NCBI GenBank assembly: GCA_964539825.1
Contig: CAZIKF010000012.1
Span: 55,268 to 119,267, forward strand
Length of the DNA: 64,000 bases
Direction of reading: 5' to 3'
Source: CAZIKF01 sp964539825
GTDB lineage: Bacteria > Muiribacteriota > UBA6191
A program made the position numbers and the translations under genes. The notes under the pieces were generated by a model that made no database searches, was not told the DNA's origin, and worked only from the letters and a program-made list of their open reading frames with translations. Positions 36,501 to 44,121 of the stretch are shown piece after piece. How positions within the stretch are numbered: the stretch's first letter is position 1; every line of letters starts with the position of its first letter.

Positions 36501-36750
36501 GGAATATGAAAAACTTCAGGCTAGCCTGGTGGACAAGAGCCAAATTCGAGTCACCGTGCGAAATACAGTTTATCCCGATGTGAGAATTCAGGTGGAATGT
36601 TCGGTTATGAGCCAGTTTTACGAACCGCTCCATGAGTGTGTTTTCCTCGAACATCGCTCACGTCCAATTGTCGAGGTTCTACCAATTATGTCAGAGGTTG
36701 AGGAAGAATTGGCCGCCGAGCTTCCGCCCGACGATAGTCTTATCCACTAA
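33508..36750 (+). CDS. FapA/DUF342-like protein with four tandem N-terminal domains
   Basis: 1080 residues. Four divergent copies of a ~125-residue unit start near residues 27, 204, 391 and 599. Each reads roughly L-F-V-DL-A-M-P, then an F-EE-Y-GI-YERLEEL-NE helix pair, then E-IARGE-P-GTD, and ends before PG-P-GLNVTGK. This is the N-terminal domain of FapA/DUF342 proteins, which usually carry one. A single C-terminal beta-helix (about 760-960; ETGDIQFHGNIVIEGNVRSG) and a coiled coil (about 935-1010) follow. FapA-type proteins are thought to be polymerising or scaffold proteins of the cytosol; function is unproven. It lies between response-regulator and kinase genes. The ATG has a GGGGA very close upstream. 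Confidence 0.85.
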   Translation: MSDSSNFNSEPSDRLYPVEKPDSQPYLRFDISGDQMGCKMGCYPRKEDFTLQEFEEAMFKANILFGADYKLLEELLLKVNVEREPILGESIASGVAPVPGTDDCIEPKKLKLVSTLELGGAGTQVEEKDVLFQLIPGKPAQNGMNVMGIELIAEQGRRSPYHPGPHTVFNEKTKTLVALATGAVHISKDNLVSIVPSADAEPQLHFTVSPDRRLAYLSCSPRAAKPFEMDEAEERMYAARIIYGIDYDRIEELLNRVNENGETFKSEIIARGDDELDGTDAEVEFRISIDPNAGTEVEEDAEIAVLVPGIPPREGLNVAGKKVVGTEGSKLPLKVGDGCVLDRRKHAYCATRSGLLVLGKDQMLSVISQEESESKSTQNELNEKSLDPGSLKFEVADDLMAAIMLCAPKENGNFTMDEIEEALYDSGIIHGIYYERLESMVQRINEEDYWVWGEVIARGDFPRDGLDEMLSVYFWENDLDEKFIRFDPGHELENNYAQEGEPVASLLAKTRPTYGLTVTGRNIIGKDGQESALIFSDDFKFDPQSNLYLAAAEGEVVVKEGCVELIRPEKEEIVIEVGAEEGAQEAAELEEVGEKGAPLQLTVSRDLMTMSMTLRPRKSKPWTFYELEDCVYKHDVVYGIEFERMEELMIQVNETGVAVEDEVVARGELPTEGSDERAVLYFSAERAIDLEQAALQKILDTGEMAHEFLREDEKVLEIIPRVPGVDGFTVTGEKLKAKKLSKSRYVAGENLYAGDQAGIFLAREPGQVLVKGNKVGIKPVLFIDTDVSLKTGDIQFHGNIVIEGNVRSGMKVTSKESVYIDGRIEIATIQTGGDLTIVGGVQGGLHGRKAMINTGGDLRTRFCNNAIVRCRGDFLIENSLVHSDVECDGTIRIQEEGKGIMGGRVRAMLGIETSFLGSSLGIATEVFAGGYNYDVKLGMARVESSRKRLQKGIVDLMTRLRPYKGKDLDDLPKKILEKILLMRKELEEALTRDKALVQEYEKLQASLVDKSQIRVTVRNTVYPDVRIQVECSVMSQFYEPLHECVFLEHRSRPIVEVLPIMSEVEEELAAELPPDDSLIH

Positions 36751-36758
36751 ACTTAAAA

Positions 36759-39320
36759 TTAGCCGCTGATGGCCCGTGACCATCTGGAAGTTTTCTCACG
36801 AATGTTTTCTACCGCGCCTACGATTTCATCACGGTGAAAGGGTTTCACCAGGTATTCCTCAACACCAAGATCCATAATCCTGTGGAGATGTTCTTCATTG
36901 GGATATCCTGTGATGATGATGATTTTGCAGGCATCCTGCACGTCATAGATTTTAGGGATGAGATCCAGTCCAGACATCTCCGGCATATTGATATCCGTAA
37001 CAACGATATCAAAGGCCGTTTCTTCTAACAGCTCCAGGGCTTCCAAAGCTGAGCTTGTTCCAGTGGGTTTATAACGGGCTGGATCATCTAAGAAAGCGGT
37101 GATGAGTTTGACCATAACCTGGTTGTCATCGACGATGAGAATCTTTGTTAGAGGTCCTTCTGAAGTTTCCTCCGCCTTATCTTTGGCCTTTTCAACGGGC
37201 AGTTCAAGAAAGAAAGTAGTACCGGCTCCAGGTTCGGAAGTGACCCTGATTTGGCCTCCCAATTCTTCCACATGAAACTTGACGGCATCCATTCCAACGC
37301 CTCTTCCGGACTGAGTGGTGACTTCCTCCTTGGTGGAAAAACCGGGCTGAAAAATGACCTGGTATATTTCATCAGTTGTATATTCCTGACCTTCTTCAAG
37401 CAATCCCTTGGTGATAGCCTTCTTCTTAAGCACTTCAGGATCCATCCCCCTGCCATCATCTCCAAAGGCCAAAATGTGATGGCTATCGGTCAGGTCATAG
37501 CTAAGAGATAGGGTGCCGGTGGGTTCCTTACCGGCCTCGGTACGCACTTCCTCAGATTCCAATCCATGTTCGATACTGTTTTTAACAAGGTGGGAAAAAA
37601 TTGGAAGCAAGGTATTAATCTGGTTTCGGGGGAGGGAATCAACCAGCTTAGGGCTTTTCCATTTGAAAGCTCTTGAGGCTTTGCGTGCCGCTACCTCAGC
37701 ATCTCTCTGAAGGGCTTTGGATAACCATGGAAAAGAATATTCCTGGTATTGGGAGAGCCAGTATTCGATGTCCTCTCGTTCAAGGTCTTTGAATTCCTCG
37801 AGAAAGGAACCATATTCCTGCATGGGGATCGTAATTTGTTCCTGCTGATTTGGGTCTCCATAGATTTTGATGAAAATCTCCATCATCCTTTTTGTGTCGG
37901 CTTGTAATCTCTCCAGGGCCTTCTGGCGTTCTTCCAGTGCTTTGCCAGTGGGAAAGGTCATGTTCTCAAGAAAATCAACCCACTGATCCTCTTCTTCATG
38001 CAGAGTCTTGCCCATGAAATCAATGGAGTAAGTTTGGGTCAGGCCCTTGAGCGTATGGTAGGCTCGAAATACTTCAGGAGCCCTGTGGTCTTGATCAGGA
38101 GTTTTCCTAAATAAACTCTCATGTACCCTGGCATATTGTTTTTCCAGGACTCCGAGAAAAAGGTGGAAGTCTCTTTTTCCATGCTGGCTCATGGACATGA
38201 TTGAAGTCAGGGTCTCCGCTGATTCTCTGCGCTTTTCTTCTACCTCTTTTTCCAGTTGGAACTTCTCAGTGGCATCGGAAACGATCACCATGAATCCCTT
38301 GACTGCTTCGGAGCCATAGATTCTCTGAAAAGATATATCCAGGTATTTATGGTTGATTGTCAGGAGTTGAGACGAGAGTTCCTCCCAATTTTCCATATCA
38401 GGATTGTCCCATCCATATTCGAGCCAGGAGGGAAGTTGCTGCACCACACCCCGGTCACCTTTACGTACGGCTTCAAAGGGAAATTCCAGCAGGCACTTGT
38501 TTTCCAATTCCTGGTTGTTTAGTAGAATTTTACAGCTATCGGAGAAACCGGGCTGAATGATCCCGATCTTATCCACCACAAGCATCCCATCTCGAGTATT
38601 TTCAAGAATATCCCGGTTCGATTGAAGGGCTTCCTGTAGATCCTGGGTTCGCTTCGCCACCAACTGTTCCATCTGAGTGTAGAGAATCGTGGACTCTAGA
38701 CTCACCGCAGCATGGGTACAAAACCCGGTTAGCAGGGTTATATCGTCTGGGCTGAAATCACCATGATTCTTATTTAAAACCTGGATTACTCCAATCACTT
38801 TATTCTCAATATTACACATGGCCATACAGAGAATATTGCGAGTGCGATACCCGGTCTTCTTATCTACATCCGGATTAAATCGTTCATCGTCGTACGCATC
38901 CGGAATCAAGATTGTTTCACGAGTTCGTGCCACAGCACCCGCGATACCTCTGCCGACAGGGATGCGTATCTCTTTTCCTTCCATACCTTCGGCAATGGTT
39001 GAAAAGAGCTCCTCGTTGTCATGATCCATCAAGAAGAGGGTACTTCGATCGGCGTCAAGAATTTTGGTAACAGATTGAATAATGTAAAAGAGAAGTTCTT
39101 CGAGTATGTTGAAGTTTCCCAGCTCCTGAAAGACTTTGATGAGGCGATGAAGACTATTCTGATAGCCCATGTTTCGCTCATAAGCTTCAGAGACCGCCAG
39201 GTATTCTTTTTGCAGCTTTTCGTATTTGGCACGTAGACGTTCATTCTCCTTATGCAAGAAGAGGTACTCCTGATCCTTGCTCATAGGAGTCTGAACCGAC
39301 TTAATACGCGTTGAAGTCAC
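36759..39320 (-). CDS. Hybrid sensor kinase: coiled coil, GAF, PAS-like, HPt, CheA-type ATPase, receiver
   Basis: 853 residues, no membrane segment. A coiled coil (about 15-50) leads to a GAF domain (about 60-215; VGRGIAGAVARTRETILIPDAY), a PAS-like region (about 235-360), an HPt-like helical domain with AYHTLKGL (H422), a CheA-type ATPase (LVKNSIEHGLE, GDDGRGMDPE, SGRGVGMDAVKFHVEELGG) and a receiver (ILIVDDNQ, IVVTDINMPEMSGLD, YLVKPF). It lacks the CheW-like and P2 domains of CheA. The HPt His plus ATPase suggest CheA-like phosphoryl transfer. GTG start with AAGGAT 4 nt upstream; an internal ATG at 39284 is an alternative. It converges with the FapA-like gene, 8 nt apart. Confidence 0.88.
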   Translation of the reverse strand: MTSTRIKSVQTPMSKDQEYLFLHKENERLRAKYEKLQKEYLAVSEAYERNMGYQNSLHRLIKVFQELGNFNILEELLFYIIQSVTKILDADRSTLFLMDHDNEELFSTIAEGMEGKEIRIPVGRGIAGAVARTRETILIPDAYDDERFNPDVDKKTGYRTRNILCMAMCNIENKVIGVIQVLNKNHGDFSPDDITLLTGFCTHAAVSLESTILYTQMEQLVAKRTQDLQEALQSNRDILENTRDGMLVVDKIGIIQPGFSDSCKILLNNQELENKCLLEFPFEAVRKGDRGVVQQLPSWLEYGWDNPDMENWEELSSQLLTINHKYLDISFQRIYGSEAVKGFMVIVSDATEKFQLEKEVEEKRRESAETLTSIMSMSQHGKRDFHLFLGVLEKQYARVHESLFRKTPDQDHRAPEVFRAYHTLKGLTQTYSIDFMGKTLHEEEDQWVDFLENMTFPTGKALEERQKALERLQADTKRMMEIFIKIYGDPNQQEQITIPMQEYGSFLEEFKDLEREDIEYWLSQYQEYSFPWLSKALQRDAEVAARKASRAFKWKSPKLVDSLPRNQINTLLPIFSHLVKNSIEHGLESEEVRTEAGKEPTGTLSLSYDLTDSHHILAFGDDGRGMDPEVLKKKAITKGLLEEGQEYTTDEIYQVIFQPGFSTKEEVTTQSGRGVGMDAVKFHVEELGGQIRVTSEPGAGTTFFLELPVEKAKDKAEETSEGPLTKILIVDDNQVMVKLITAFLDDPARYKPTGTSSALEALELLEETAFDIVVTDINMPEMSGLDLIPKIYDVQDACKIIIITGYPNEEHLHRIMDLGVEEYLVKPFHRDEIVGAVENIREKTSRWSRAISG

Positions 39321-39432
39321 ACTTATCCTTATCTATGAAAACGGCAGGCTTAAATTGAATACGCAGTAATAGTGAGGTAGAAACACCTCAGTAAAGAAAT
39401 TATCCCACTTTTCTCATCGTCAAAAAACTGGG

Positions 39433-39456
39433 TTGGACTAACCAAACAGAGTCCAA
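39433..39456 (-). terminator. Probable terminator downstream of the symporter gene
   Basis: TTGGACT (39433-39439) and AGTCCAA (39450-39456) form a perfect 7-bp stem with a 10-nt loop. On the minus strand a T6 run (39427-39422) follows the stem after 5 nt. It would end the transcript of the symporter gene. The region 39321-39595 also holds a small TGAGGT-agaaac-ACCTCA dyad (39373-39390) upstream of the kinase gene. Confidence 0.45.
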
Positions 39457-39595
39457 ATTCTGACATTCGCTCTCCAGGTATTATAAACCAACTGAATAAA
39501 AAGCCACAGTAGATTCATACCCATCGCAAGACAAGTTACAGAATGGGAAGATCGGAACTCGAAAATGTCTTACAAGAAAACTAGTTTCTATGTTC

Positions 39596-40957
39596 TTAAG
39601 TCGGACTGGAAACAGGTTTAGGTTCTGGAGAGCTTCCACCGGAAATCTTGTGCATAAAGGCGGTGGCAGTACTATCTCCGATCACATTGACAGCGGTTCT
39701 CATCATATCGAGAAATCTATCCACTCCCATAACGATGGCAACTCCGCCTACAAGTGCTGGACTTACCGAATCCAGTACCATTACCAGCGTAATCATTCCC
39801 GCACCTGGGACTCCAGCCGCACCTACTGAAGCCAGTGTAGCCATCAAGACGATGTTTATTAAATCCCCAAAGCCCAGGTCATATCCAAAAACCTGGGAAA
39901 TGAACACAACGGCGACCCCCTGGTAGAGGGCGGTTCCATCCATGTTTATAGTGGCTCCCAGGGGAAGCACAAATGAGGTTGTTTTGTTAGGTATGCCTAC
40001 GTTTTGCTCTACACATTTCATAGTCACAGGCAAGGTCGCTGAAGATGATGAGGTGGAAAAGGCCAGGATAACAGCCTCGCGAATATTGCCCAGGAACTCA
40101 ATCGGACCCTTTCCCGTTGAATACCATGCAACGGGTAAATAGACTAAACCCAGGTGCATTAACAATCCCAAAATGACGGTGAAACAGTACACCCCAAGGG
40201 CTAGAATTACATCGATGCCAAGTTGTGAAACAGCCTTGGCCATTAAAGTGGCAACACCATAGGGTGCTATAGCCATGACCATTTGCACCAGAAAGACCAT
40301 AACGTCATTGATCGAGTGACAAAAACCAAGTAATCGCTCTTTATTAGCTCCTGAGAGACTGGTAATTCCGATGCCAAAAAAGAGGGCAAAAACAATCACT
40401 TGCAAGATTTTTGTTTCAGCCATGGCTTCTATGGGATTGCTTGGGATCATATCAAGAATATTGTCTTTGAGCCTTTTGACCATTTTCTTTAATCCATAGA
40501 TAAGCCCCCCTTCGGACCTTTTTTCACCCTCTTTAGCAGCACTGACGCCCGCCTTTTTTTGATATTTTTCAGATTTACCCGCATTCGATTCAATGAGCTG
40601 TTTTTGTAATTTTGGATCGATTCCACTACCAGGGCTGATCGCAAGAGAAAGAAGAACTCCGATGGAAATAGCCACAGCAGTGGTGAACATAAAATAGATC
40701 ATGATCTTGATCCCGGCTGAACCCACCTCTTTGATGTCCTCCATGGAAGCAATTCCAATGCACAGCGAAAAAAAGATGAGCGGTACCACAATCATTTTCA
40801 GCAGTTTGAGAAATACATCCCCAATGATGTTCAGAAAGGTTATGAACGTCTCTCCGTTGGCTCCGTTAAAGAAAGCTATAGGGGAATTTGCTCCGAAGAG
40901 GTAGCCCAGTATGATTCCGACTACCATTCCAATGATGATCTTCATCCAGATTTGCAT
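39596..40957 (-). CDS. Dicarboxylate/amino-acid:cation symporter (DAACS, GltP/GltT-like)
   Basis: 453 residues with the DAACS fold: N-terminal helices, STSSSSATLPVTM in the HP1 hairpin and VLPLGATINMDGTALYQG in helix 7 (NMDGT). It couples uptake of glutamate, aspartate or C4-dicarboxylates to Na+ or H+. A charged insert (about 130-170, Lys/Gly-rich) between helices 3 and 4 is longer than in the archaeal homologue. AAAGGAATTCC precedes the ATG. Fumarase nearby would fit dicarboxylate use, but this is weak evidence. Confidence 0.92.
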   Translation of the reverse strand: MQIWMKIIIGMVVGIILGYLFGANSPIAFFNGANGETFITFLNIIGDVFLKLLKMIVVPLIFFSLCIGIASMEDIKEVGSAGIKIMIYFMFTTAVAISIGVLLSLAISPGSGIDPKLQKQLIESNAGKSEKYQKKAGVSAAKEGEKRSEGGLIYGLKKMVKRLKDNILDMIPSNPIEAMAETKILQVIVFALFFGIGITSLSGANKERLLGFCHSINDVMVFLVQMVMAIAPYGVATLMAKAVSQLGIDVILALGVYCFTVILGLLMHLGLVYLPVAWYSTGKGPIEFLGNIREAVILAFSTSSSSATLPVTMKCVEQNVGIPNKTTSFVLPLGATINMDGTALYQGVAVVFISQVFGYDLGFGDLINIVLMATLASVGAAGVPGAGMITLVMVLDSVSPALVGGVAIVMGVDRFLDMMRTAVNVIGDSTATAFMHKISGGSSPEPKPVSSPT

Positions 40958-41096
40958 GGAATTCCTTTCTACCGTGTTCTTTTTGAATTTTCCCAGGGAA
41001 AGATTGCTAGAGCCTTCATATTACCCCTTGCCACTTCTCAGTTCAACCAGACCTTAGGACTACACAATTTATCCTTGAAGGGTGTATCCTTTTGAA

Positions 41097-41942
41097 ATGA
41101 TCAAAAGCTTACTGGTTGGACTTGATTCTGGAGAAAATCGCGAGATAGTTCAAAAGTATGCCCTTGAGTTGGGATCCTACTTTGGAGCCCGGGTCACGGG
41201 TCTGCATGTTTTGGACTTACGAAAACTCTATAGCCCCTTTGTAGAGGACCTTCTCTACTCAGCGGGACTGGCTTCAGTTCCAGATTTACAGTCCCTGGTC
41301 CGCGAGAGACTTGAGCGGGTTGCTGAAACGATTCGTGAAGATTTCGATCATAGTCTCGAAGAGTATGATCTGACTGGTGAGTGTTTTCTACAGGAAGGGA
41401 TCGTGAGCCAGGAGCTTGCTAAAGAAGCCCGTAAACACGATATTCTGGTTCTGGGCACTAAGGGGGAGAATAGTGCCATTAGTGAGATCATTTTAGGCTC
41501 TACCTTCGCGGAGATGCTACGAGCTATTCATCAGCCCATGCTCATTGTTCCCGAAGCATGTTCCAGGTTTTACATTCGTAGAATTCTTGTAGCTTATGAC
41601 GGAAGCGGAAAGGCCTCCAGTGCCCTTCGGTTCGCAGCCCAATCGGTCAAGGAATATAACCTGGAGATTGAGGTTGTGGTTTGCGATGACGGTCATATTG
41701 AAGACGCTGAGGAATGCTATGGAGAGGCAGAGGCTTTCTTGAAAAGTCACGAAGTGAAGTGGGCGGGAAGAATCATAAAAGGGGAGGCCTCAGAGTGCCT
41801 TCTGGAACACGCGCATACCACTTCTTGCGACGTCATGGCACTGGGGACCTCAAGTTCCGGTGTGATGAAAACACTCTTTATCGGAAGCGTAGCCCGACAA
41901 ATCCTAGAGAGTACGGAAATCCCCGTACTCCTGGTGCCGTGA
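41097..41942 (+). CDS. Tandem universal stress protein (two UspA domains)
   Basis: 281 residues holding two UspA folds (about 1-155 and 158-281). The first has KSLLVGLDSG and the LGTKGENSAISEIILGSTFAEML nucleotide loop; the second has RILVAYDGSG and ALGTSSSGVMKTLFIGSVARQILEST, where the GxxGS pattern needed for ATP is retained. Cytosolic stress-response role inferred. The ATG at 41097 is used; a GTG at 41082 has no spacing for its site. Confidence 0.88.
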   Translation: MIKSLLVGLDSGENREIVQKYALELGSYFGARVTGLHVLDLRKLYSPFVEDLLYSAGLASVPDLQSLVRERLERVAETIREDFDHSLEEYDLTGECFLQEGIVSQELAKEARKHDILVLGTKGENSAISEIILGSTFAEMLRAIHQPMLIVPEACSRFYIRRILVAYDGSGKASSALRFAAQSVKEYNLEIEVVVCDDGHIEDAEECYGEAEAFLKSHEVKWAGRIIKGEASECLLEHAHTTSCDVMALGTSSSGVMKTLFIGSVARQILESTEIPVLLVP

Positions 41943-41964
41943 ACATCGGTTCTTGCATCAACCC

Positions 41965-42723
41965 CTAGTCACGATCACCCATTAGATTGAGTAGATGCGT
42001 GTAGAGTACGATGAAGTCCAGGTATAGATGGAATGCGGCCAGTATCGCGTATTTTGCGCCTTCTCCTGTGGATTCCATTCCGGATACGTATGTGGCTTTG
42101 ATCATCTGGTTATCATAGGCGATCAAGCCTACAAAAATGAACACAGCGACACAGGAGATGATCAGGCTCATGGGGCCGCTTTGAATGAAAATAATGTTCA
42201 TGAACATGGCTAGCAGAATTCCAACGACTCCCATGAACAACAATGAGGACCATTTGGTCAGATCCTTTTTGGTAGTGAGACCATAGAAAGCCATAATCCC
42301 GAAGGTTCCCGCAGCGACCATAAAAACCGTGGCGGCTGATGTGGCCGTATACATAGCCAGTAGAAAACTCAGAGTGATCCCGTTTACGGCGGCGTATAGG
42401 AAGAACAAGGAGGTGGCAGCCATGGTAGACATCGCATGTACCCTCGCGACGAGGGCCAGTACTACGACGAATTCGCCGATTACGAGCGGCCAGAAGAATG
42501 GCCTGAGGGCTTCAAACAGCGTAGGACTTTGCAAAATTGTGAAAGCAACTCCTGCCGTGAGTAAGAGACCGGAAAACATCCAGAGATAAACCTGGGAGAT
42601 GAAAGTAGCCAGACCTCGTTCATCTACTTCCTGGCGATTCGCTCCAAATGAGAATGCAGCAGCATCTCCTGATGGGCGTTCAAACTCTTGTTCCTGTTCA
42701 AATTGATTATTTCGTGGATCCAT
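41965..42723 (-). CDS. Bax inhibitor-1/YccA family membrane protein
   Basis: 252 residues. A polar N-terminus is followed by seven hydrophobic segments; YDNQMIKATYVSG and YLDFIVLYTHLLNLMG are typical of the BI-1/YccA family (pH-sensitive calcium leak fold; bacterial role in FtsH regulation in E. coli). GGAGGG lies 8 nt before the ATG. Convergent with the Usp gene. Confidence 0.9.
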   Translation of the reverse strand: MDPRNNQFEQEQEFERPSGDAAAFSFGANRQEVDERGLATFISQVYLWMFSGLLLTAGVAFTILQSPTLFEALRPFFWPLVIGEFVVVLALVARVHAMSTMAATSLFFLYAAVNGITLSFLLAMYTATSAATVFMVAAGTFGIMAFYGLTTKKDLTKWSSLLFMGVVGILLAMFMNIIFIQSGPMSLIISCVAVFIFVGLIAYDNQMIKATYVSGMESTGEGAKYAILAAFHLYLDFIVLYTHLLNLMGDRD

Positions 42724-43086
42724 CTTAGACCCTCCTCTCGCTTCCTATACCGAAAAGCAAACGGTTTACCCGGTTGCAGATTCATGACCAAATATAGCTC
42801 ATCACAGATGAGCAAAGGCATCGACCGATTCCTGGTTTGGCCGGAAATCCGGACAAATCAAATGCTATTGGGCATACATGGCAAGAATCATGCCTGCGAA
42901 ATTGTTTCAAATAGCTGTGTTGAAAGCCCTTTGTTCACTGAAAACATTATACTCGATGCTCTTGGAGGGTGTCGATGCTTTCCGATCTGAAGCAGGGGCC
43001 TTGCTCTCTCCTAACTATGTTACACTTTCGAGTATGAATCCTGATTTTTTGTCCTGTGAAGCCCCTTATCAACCTCGAGACCATCG
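42724..43086. other. Gene-free divergent region with two dyads
   Basis: 363 bp between the BI-1 gene (minus) and tsaD (plus). Two palindromes stand out: GCTCATC-ACA-GATGAGC (42797-42813), and TTTGgCCGGA-AA-TCCGGaCAAA (42836-42857), which is 9/10 paired. They may be operator sites or hairpins. No convincing -35/-10 pair was found for either flanking gene. Confidence 0.4.
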
Positions 43087-44121
43087 GTGAAGAGCGCTGA
43101 AAATTTTATAACTCTGGGGATTGAATCTTCCTGTGATGATACCTCGATCGCGGTACTTCGTGGAGAGCGGGAAGTTCTCTCCATGGCGAAAAAATCACAA
43201 GTTGATCTGCATAGAGATTTTGGAGGTGTGGTTCCAGAAATCGCGGCACGAGGTCACACCGATTCTATTTTTGGAGTACTGGAAACAGCTCTGAGGGATG
43301 CGGACATAGAACTCCAGGATCTAGATTTGATAGCAGCGACTTGCGGGCCCGGGCTGGTTGGTTCGCTGCTTGTGGGAATTACCCTGGGAAAAGCTCTTGC
43401 CCTTCGTACTCACAAGCCCTTTGTCGCGGTGCATCATCTGGAAGCTCATCTGTCCGCTAATTTCCTGGAATACGAGGATCTTCAGTTTCCCATGATTGGT
43501 TTACTGATATCGGGCGGTCATAGCTGTCTCTACCACCTGGTTCAACCGGGACAATATGAAATCCTGGGTGAATCGCGCGATGACGCGGTGGGAGAGCTTT
43601 ACGATAAAGTAGCCAGGGAATTGGGATTGAGCCAGCCTGGTGGACCCGCTGTTGATAGGCTTGTCCAAAGCAGTGATGCTGACCCTGTGAAGTTTACCCC
43701 GCCTCTGTTACACAGTGAGGACTTTGATTTTTCCTTTAGCGGCCTGAAAACGGCGTGTTTGAGAGCCATTGCTGCAAAAAATCCTCGTGACGGAATCGCT
43801 AAGGGTATGCAGAACGCGGTCATTGAGGTTCTGGTCGCCAAAACACTGAGAGCCTTGGAAACTAAGGGTTGTAAGACCCTGGTTGTGGCGGGAGGTGTCT
43901 CGGCTAACCGCGGATTGAGGGATGCTTTTGCAAAGGAGTGTGAGATTCGCCAGGTTCGTTTTGCGCGTCCCTCCATTCCCTTATGCACCGACAATGGGGC
44001 AATGGTAGCCAGATCCGGATATGACCGATACAAGTGGGGATATAGATCCAGCCTGGAAGTGGACGCGTTTTCAAGGATGCCTCTGCAGACTCTTTTAGAA
44101 GGAGGATTATGGGAATCATAA
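43087..44121 (+). CDS. tsaD: tRNA N6-adenosine threonylcarbamoyltransferase
   Basis: 344 residues. GIESSCDDTSIAV opens the ASKHA fold, VVPEIAARGHTD is conserved, and HHLEAH (H117, H121) binds the metal; LISGGHS and AGGVSANRGLR close the nucleotide site. It transfers the threonylcarbamoyl group to A37 of ANN-decoding tRNAs with TsaB/TsaE, which are not in the window. The GTG start has no clear Shine-Dalgarno site. It overlaps mutL by 13 bp; mutL and miaA overlap by 13 bp too. Confidence 0.96.
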   Translation: MKSAENFITLGIESSCDDTSIAVLRGEREVLSMAKKSQVDLHRDFGGVVPEIAARGHTDSIFGVLETALRDADIELQDLDLIAATCGPGLVGSLLVGITLGKALALRTHKPFVAVHHLEAHLSANFLEYEDLQFPMIGLLISGGHSCLYHLVQPGQYEILGESRDDAVGELYDKVARELGLSQPGGPAVDRLVQSSDADPVKFTPPLLHSEDFDFSFSGLKTACLRAIAAKNPRDGIAKGMQNAVIEVLVAKTLRALETKGCKTLVVAGGVSANRGLRDAFAKECEIRQVRFARPSIPLCTDNGAMVARSGYDRYKWGYRSSLEVDAFSRMPLQTLLEGGLWES

